A stretch of 64,000 nucleotides of DNA from Posidonia oceanica (taxonomy: Eukaryota; Streptophyta; Magnoliopsida; Alismatales; Posidoniaceae), in the NCBI GenBank assembly GCA_037176725.1, contig JAZBRS010000049.1:14464001-14528000 (forward strand), in the 5' to 3' direction. Positions within the stretch are counted from its first letter, which is position 1. Each line of letters begins with the position of its first letter. A program made the position numbers and the translations under genes. Of the stretch, positions 60,791 through 64,000 are shown piece after piece. The notes below the pieces were generated by a model. It did not search any database, was not told the DNA's origin, and saw only the letters and a program-made list of their open reading frames with translations.

Positions 60791-63700
60791 ATTCTGACAC
60801 CCCGGAAGTTGGTTGTTTTCTCCTGTAGGCTCGTGTGGACTCTGGAATGGCACTCCTTTTTCTAACCCATTTCTACCCCTAAAACCTAGCCCAAAACCTT
60901 ACCCAAAACCCTAAGCCTTTCTACACCCTTTTTTAAACCCTTTTAGCCCAAGCCTAAGCCCATTCGCAGCCTTTTGCCAACTGAGTGCGCTGTACGCTAG
61001 AATAGGCAGCGTCCAACGTTGGACGCCCTCTGCTTCGGCGTCCAACGGCTCGGTTGCAGCAGTGGCTGCTCCGTCCCCTTCGGCTCATCGCCCGTCCACT
61101 CCACCACCTCCCGCACTTACTACATGTCCCCTCTTCCACTCCACGCCATCCACTACCTTCCAAGCCCAAGTTACTGCCCATCCCCTCCTCATCAGCACCA
61201 TTCCCACTCTCTCTTCTCCTCACTGCCAATCTGCCACCTCTGTCAGCCACTAGCAGCTCCTTCGCCGGTCGACTGACATGCCCACACCCCCTCCTGCCAT
61301 CCTCGTGGCCTCAGCACACTCAAAGCCCCTGCCACCAACTGCAATTGCCAAAATTCGGCCTGCAACCTTGACTGCCAGCACTGGAACCCATGCCATTTGC
61401 AACAAAACCGCAAGTTCCAGCCATTCCAGGACTCACCACACAGAGCCAAGAAGAAATTCGCCACTTCCAGAGCGTAGAGTGCACTCCCATCTCCATCCTC
61501 GACTTGTCACCGACCTCTCCGGTGCTTCCAGCACCTCGTGCGACCTCGCCGGAGTAGCTTCTGCCGCTACATCAGCAACGCCGGCAAGCAAGGTGGAACC
61601 GCCGTTCTAGGCTGCCAAAAGGTAGGCTTCTTGTCTCCTAAGGTCATGCATGTCTATTAGCTTGTGTCCATGCATTTTCACTTTTTTTTGAATCCTTTTG
61701 GCCGCGATTTGTGGCCAGAAGGGAGTTCAGTGTGTTGGACGCACTAGCTGGTGCGTCCAATGTTGGACGTGGCATAGGCCGGCGTCCAACACCCTGTCTT
61801 ACCTTCCTCTTGTTCTAATGCTTTCCATGCCTTGCTACTGCTTGTTATTTTGTAAATCCATGCTGTATGCCTTCATTGCATGTCCTTTGATACTATGCCA
61901 TGCCTATTTTCTTGTTCCATGCTTGCTTGAATCATCTTTGCATGCTCTAAGTTCATCCTGCCATCTGCTTGCGTTGGACGCCTAGGTGAGCCGCGTCCAA
62001 CGTTGGACGCTGGTTCACCTAGCGTCCAACACCTCTGTTAGCTGTAGCTTGCTGCCATGCCTACACCTTACCTATTTTTTATGCTCATTCATGATCCATG
62101 TTTGCTTAGAGATGCCTGGCCCCTATGGCAACCATGCTTAGGTTTGCTAGGATCTTTTTAAGTTGCTTGATTCTTTTTGTAAAGTTTTAATCCTATACTC
62201 CTATGCATGCTTTCCTCTTTCTTGCTTTCCAGGAGTTAAATGCTTGCTGTGGATGTTTATTTTTGCCCTGGTATGCTTTAGTATGTCTGCATGCATATAG
62301 GTGGGGTTAGAGCTGAGCTCCCCTTTTAGTACAGGTAAGTTGGCATCCTACAGGCGTTGGACGCCAGAGACTTCAGCGTCTAACTTTGGACGCTGCTGTC
62401 TCCAGCGTCCAATGTCCCTGCTCCTCTGCATGCTTTTGGATGCTTGCATGTTGCTCTGATCTTGCTTGTTTACATGACTTCTGTGTTTCCATGCATGTTT
62501 AGCTTCCTTTGCAACTGTTCTTCAGCCTTCATTAGATTATTTGCTATTTTATGCAAGTTTTTTGTGTGTTGTACCTCCTAGGGCGTTGTACGCTGCTGGT
62601 GCAGGTGTCCAACATTGGACGCTGGCCTAGCTCGCGTCCAACATCCTAGTTGTGCCTCTGTCCTGGCACATGCTGCAATTGGTAAGTTTCTGGCTTTCTT
62701 GTGTGATCCCATGCTTGTATACTCGGTTTGTGTTTATCCCCAGTAGCCCAAATGCATGTTCCTATTTTTGTTTGTTATTTGCATGCTTTTTCTTTTCGTT
62801 TCTCTCTAGCCTGTGTTAGACGCCTGTCCCTCTGGCGTCTAACGTTGGACGCCATGCTTAGGGGCATCCAACAACCTGCTTGCCTCGATCCCTGATCCTA
62901 GCTTGCCCCCTGCTCTGATTCCTCCTCTAATCCTCTGTTAGGTTAGTCCTGCATGTCATGCACCCATTTAGTTGCATTCATGCATCTGTATTGCATCCAT
63001 ATAGCTAGAATGCATTGTTTTCTAAAAGTTGCATGCTATCTGCCTCCAGTAGGTGTTGGACGGCAGCAATGGCAGCGTCCAACGTTGGACGCCGCTGTTG
63101 CCAACGTCCAATGCTTGCAGTTGGCTTGACTTAGTTTTAAAGTACTGATTTTGCTTCCTTCGCTGTTCTCCGTGTTTTATGGCTTCTCATGCTTACTGCA
63201 ACCCCTATGCATGTTGCCCAACCCTTTGTTTTGGTTTTGCACCCCGCTTTCACCTCGTTTTCTGTGCCTCGCATCATTTTCCACGCTTTGCACTATTTTC
63301 CGTGCCTTGCATCGCTTTCTGTGCTTTGCTTCGCTTTCCGCATTTCGCACTGTTTTCCGCACCTGCTTTGCTTTATCGCTTGCATGTCGTTTGCATTGCC
63401 TGGCTTTCCCCGCAGTTTTGTTTTATCGCCTGCATCTGCATTAGGGCTATGATGCTTACTGCCTATGAGTTCTCACGAACCAGGGTCCGCCCAGTTCGGA
63501 ACACTAGCAGTGTTGCTGAGCACATAGATAGCATGTTTATTTCCCATGTATAGCAGGTAGGCATTCATGGCATTTAGGCATTAGGCTAGCACTTCCCTGC
63601 ATTAGCGTGCGAGATTGCCTAAGAAAGACCGATTCTCAGACGTATTGGGGGTGCCTAACACCTTCCCCGTGCGTAACAAGAGTCCTTGCCCTTTCTCTTG

Positions 63701-64000
63701 GCTCGCATCGACCTTTCCTTTATCCTAGGCATGAGTCATAGCATGGCGTAGCATAGCTTAGCTTAGCATTGCATCCCTTTGTCCCTCATTGCTTCCGGTT
63801 TTGCATGTCTTTTCATGCTTTACCCCCAGTTTTCCTTGTCTCCCAATTCAGTAGACCTGGTGGCGACTCTAATTTGTCTTATCATTTCTTTTCTTTTCTT
63901 TTGCCAGCATTTCCGAGTCGAGTTTCTTCCCTCGGATCCCGCCGCATATAGTGAGCCTATTTTGATCGGTGCACGCGAGCTTTGGTATCGTGCATGGACG
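60779..64000 (+). repeat. 3' LTR of element A (cut by the window end)
   Basis: Matches 1340-4569, with many substitutions and one 30-bp unit fewer at its first palindrome (61009). The window stops about 22 bases before the expected ...ATTACTACA end. It carries the degenerate repeats (about 63235-63375), the conserved block and the primer-site-like TGGCGACTCT (63861-63870). Confidence 0.93.
61009..63113. repeat. GTTGGACGC palindrome series, right LTR of A
   Basis: Counterparts of the left series, with the same order and spacing. The module near 62815 keeps the paired GTTAGACGC/GCGTCTAAC form. Some arms have decayed singly (for example GTTGGACGG near 63056). Confidence 0.88.

Larger units (their letters stand above)
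1340..64000 (+). mobile_element. Element A: non-autonomous Tat-like LTR retrotransposon with degenerate gag and no pol
   Basis: It is bounded by direct repeats starting TGTAGACACC at 1340 and 60779. The left copy ends ...ATTACTACA at 4591; the right copy is cut by the window end about 22 bases short. With the C insertion (7562-56111 and one target duplication) removed, A is about 14.1 kb: LTR 3.25 kb, internal about 7.6 kb, LTR 3.25 kb. The internal region keeps a primer-binding site, a conserved leader, a gag-like frame through the zinc knuckle, a hairpin-rich 3' region and a polypurine tract. No protease, reverse transcriptase, RNase H or integrase is present. This is the layout of a terminal-repeat element carrying only gag, presumably moved in trans by a relative such as C. 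The two LTRs differ at many sites and by a 30-bp unit, so A is clearly older than C. Confidence 0.88.

Overview
The window is plant nuclear DNA made entirely of nested long terminal repeat (LTR) retrotransposons. I see no host gene, tRNA, rRNA or CRISPR array. The elements belong to the Ty3/gypsy Tat (Ogre-like) lineage. Evidence: giant size, a primer-binding site resembling the 3' end of plant tRNA-Arg, a Gag with a CX2HX4HX4C zinc knuckle, two successive RNase H domains in Pol, and a long tandem-repeat region between pol and the 3' LTR. This fits repeat-rich heterochromatin of a flowering plant; I cannot name the species.

Three insertion layers are visible. Layer Z (1-1339) is the 5' part of a decayed gag. 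Element A (1340 to just past the window end, about 14 kb without its insertion) sits in Z. It has 3.25-kb LTRs (1340-4591 and 60779->64000) and a stop-ridden gag, but no pol: its reading frame ends soon after the zinc knuckle. Element C sits in A's gag at 7562-56111, flanked by the 5-bp duplication CTAAG (7557-7561 and 56112-56116). C is a 48.5-kb dimer: LTR1 (7562-13183), internal copy 1, LTR2 (29031-34661), internal copy 2, LTR3 (50508-56111). One C unit is about 27 kb.

Each C internal region carries, in order: primer-binding site, conserved leader, one gag-pro-pol frame (14510-22702 and 35987-44179), the rest of integrase after one shared in-frame TAG (to 23476 and 44953), a second sense-strand ORF of up to 446 codons (24608-25948 and 46085-47425), about 2 kb of tandem hairpin-forming repeats, and the polypurine tract. 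The two copies differ by only a scatter of substitutions, so C is young; the A LTRs differ more; Z is the oldest layer.

The most unusual content is non-coding. The 3' regions of A and C share a cassette of two short hairpins whose arms change together, keeping the pairing (GATAG/CTATC with GACAG/CTGTC; GATAAGT/ACTTATC with GATAGGT/ACCTATC). The polypurine tract of both elements lies at the foot of a hairpin that also changes in a compensatory way and can pair with the LTR terminus. A's LTRs carry a series of about 64-bp imperfect palindromes. A looks like a non-autonomous partner that kept the cis-acting parts it shares with C.
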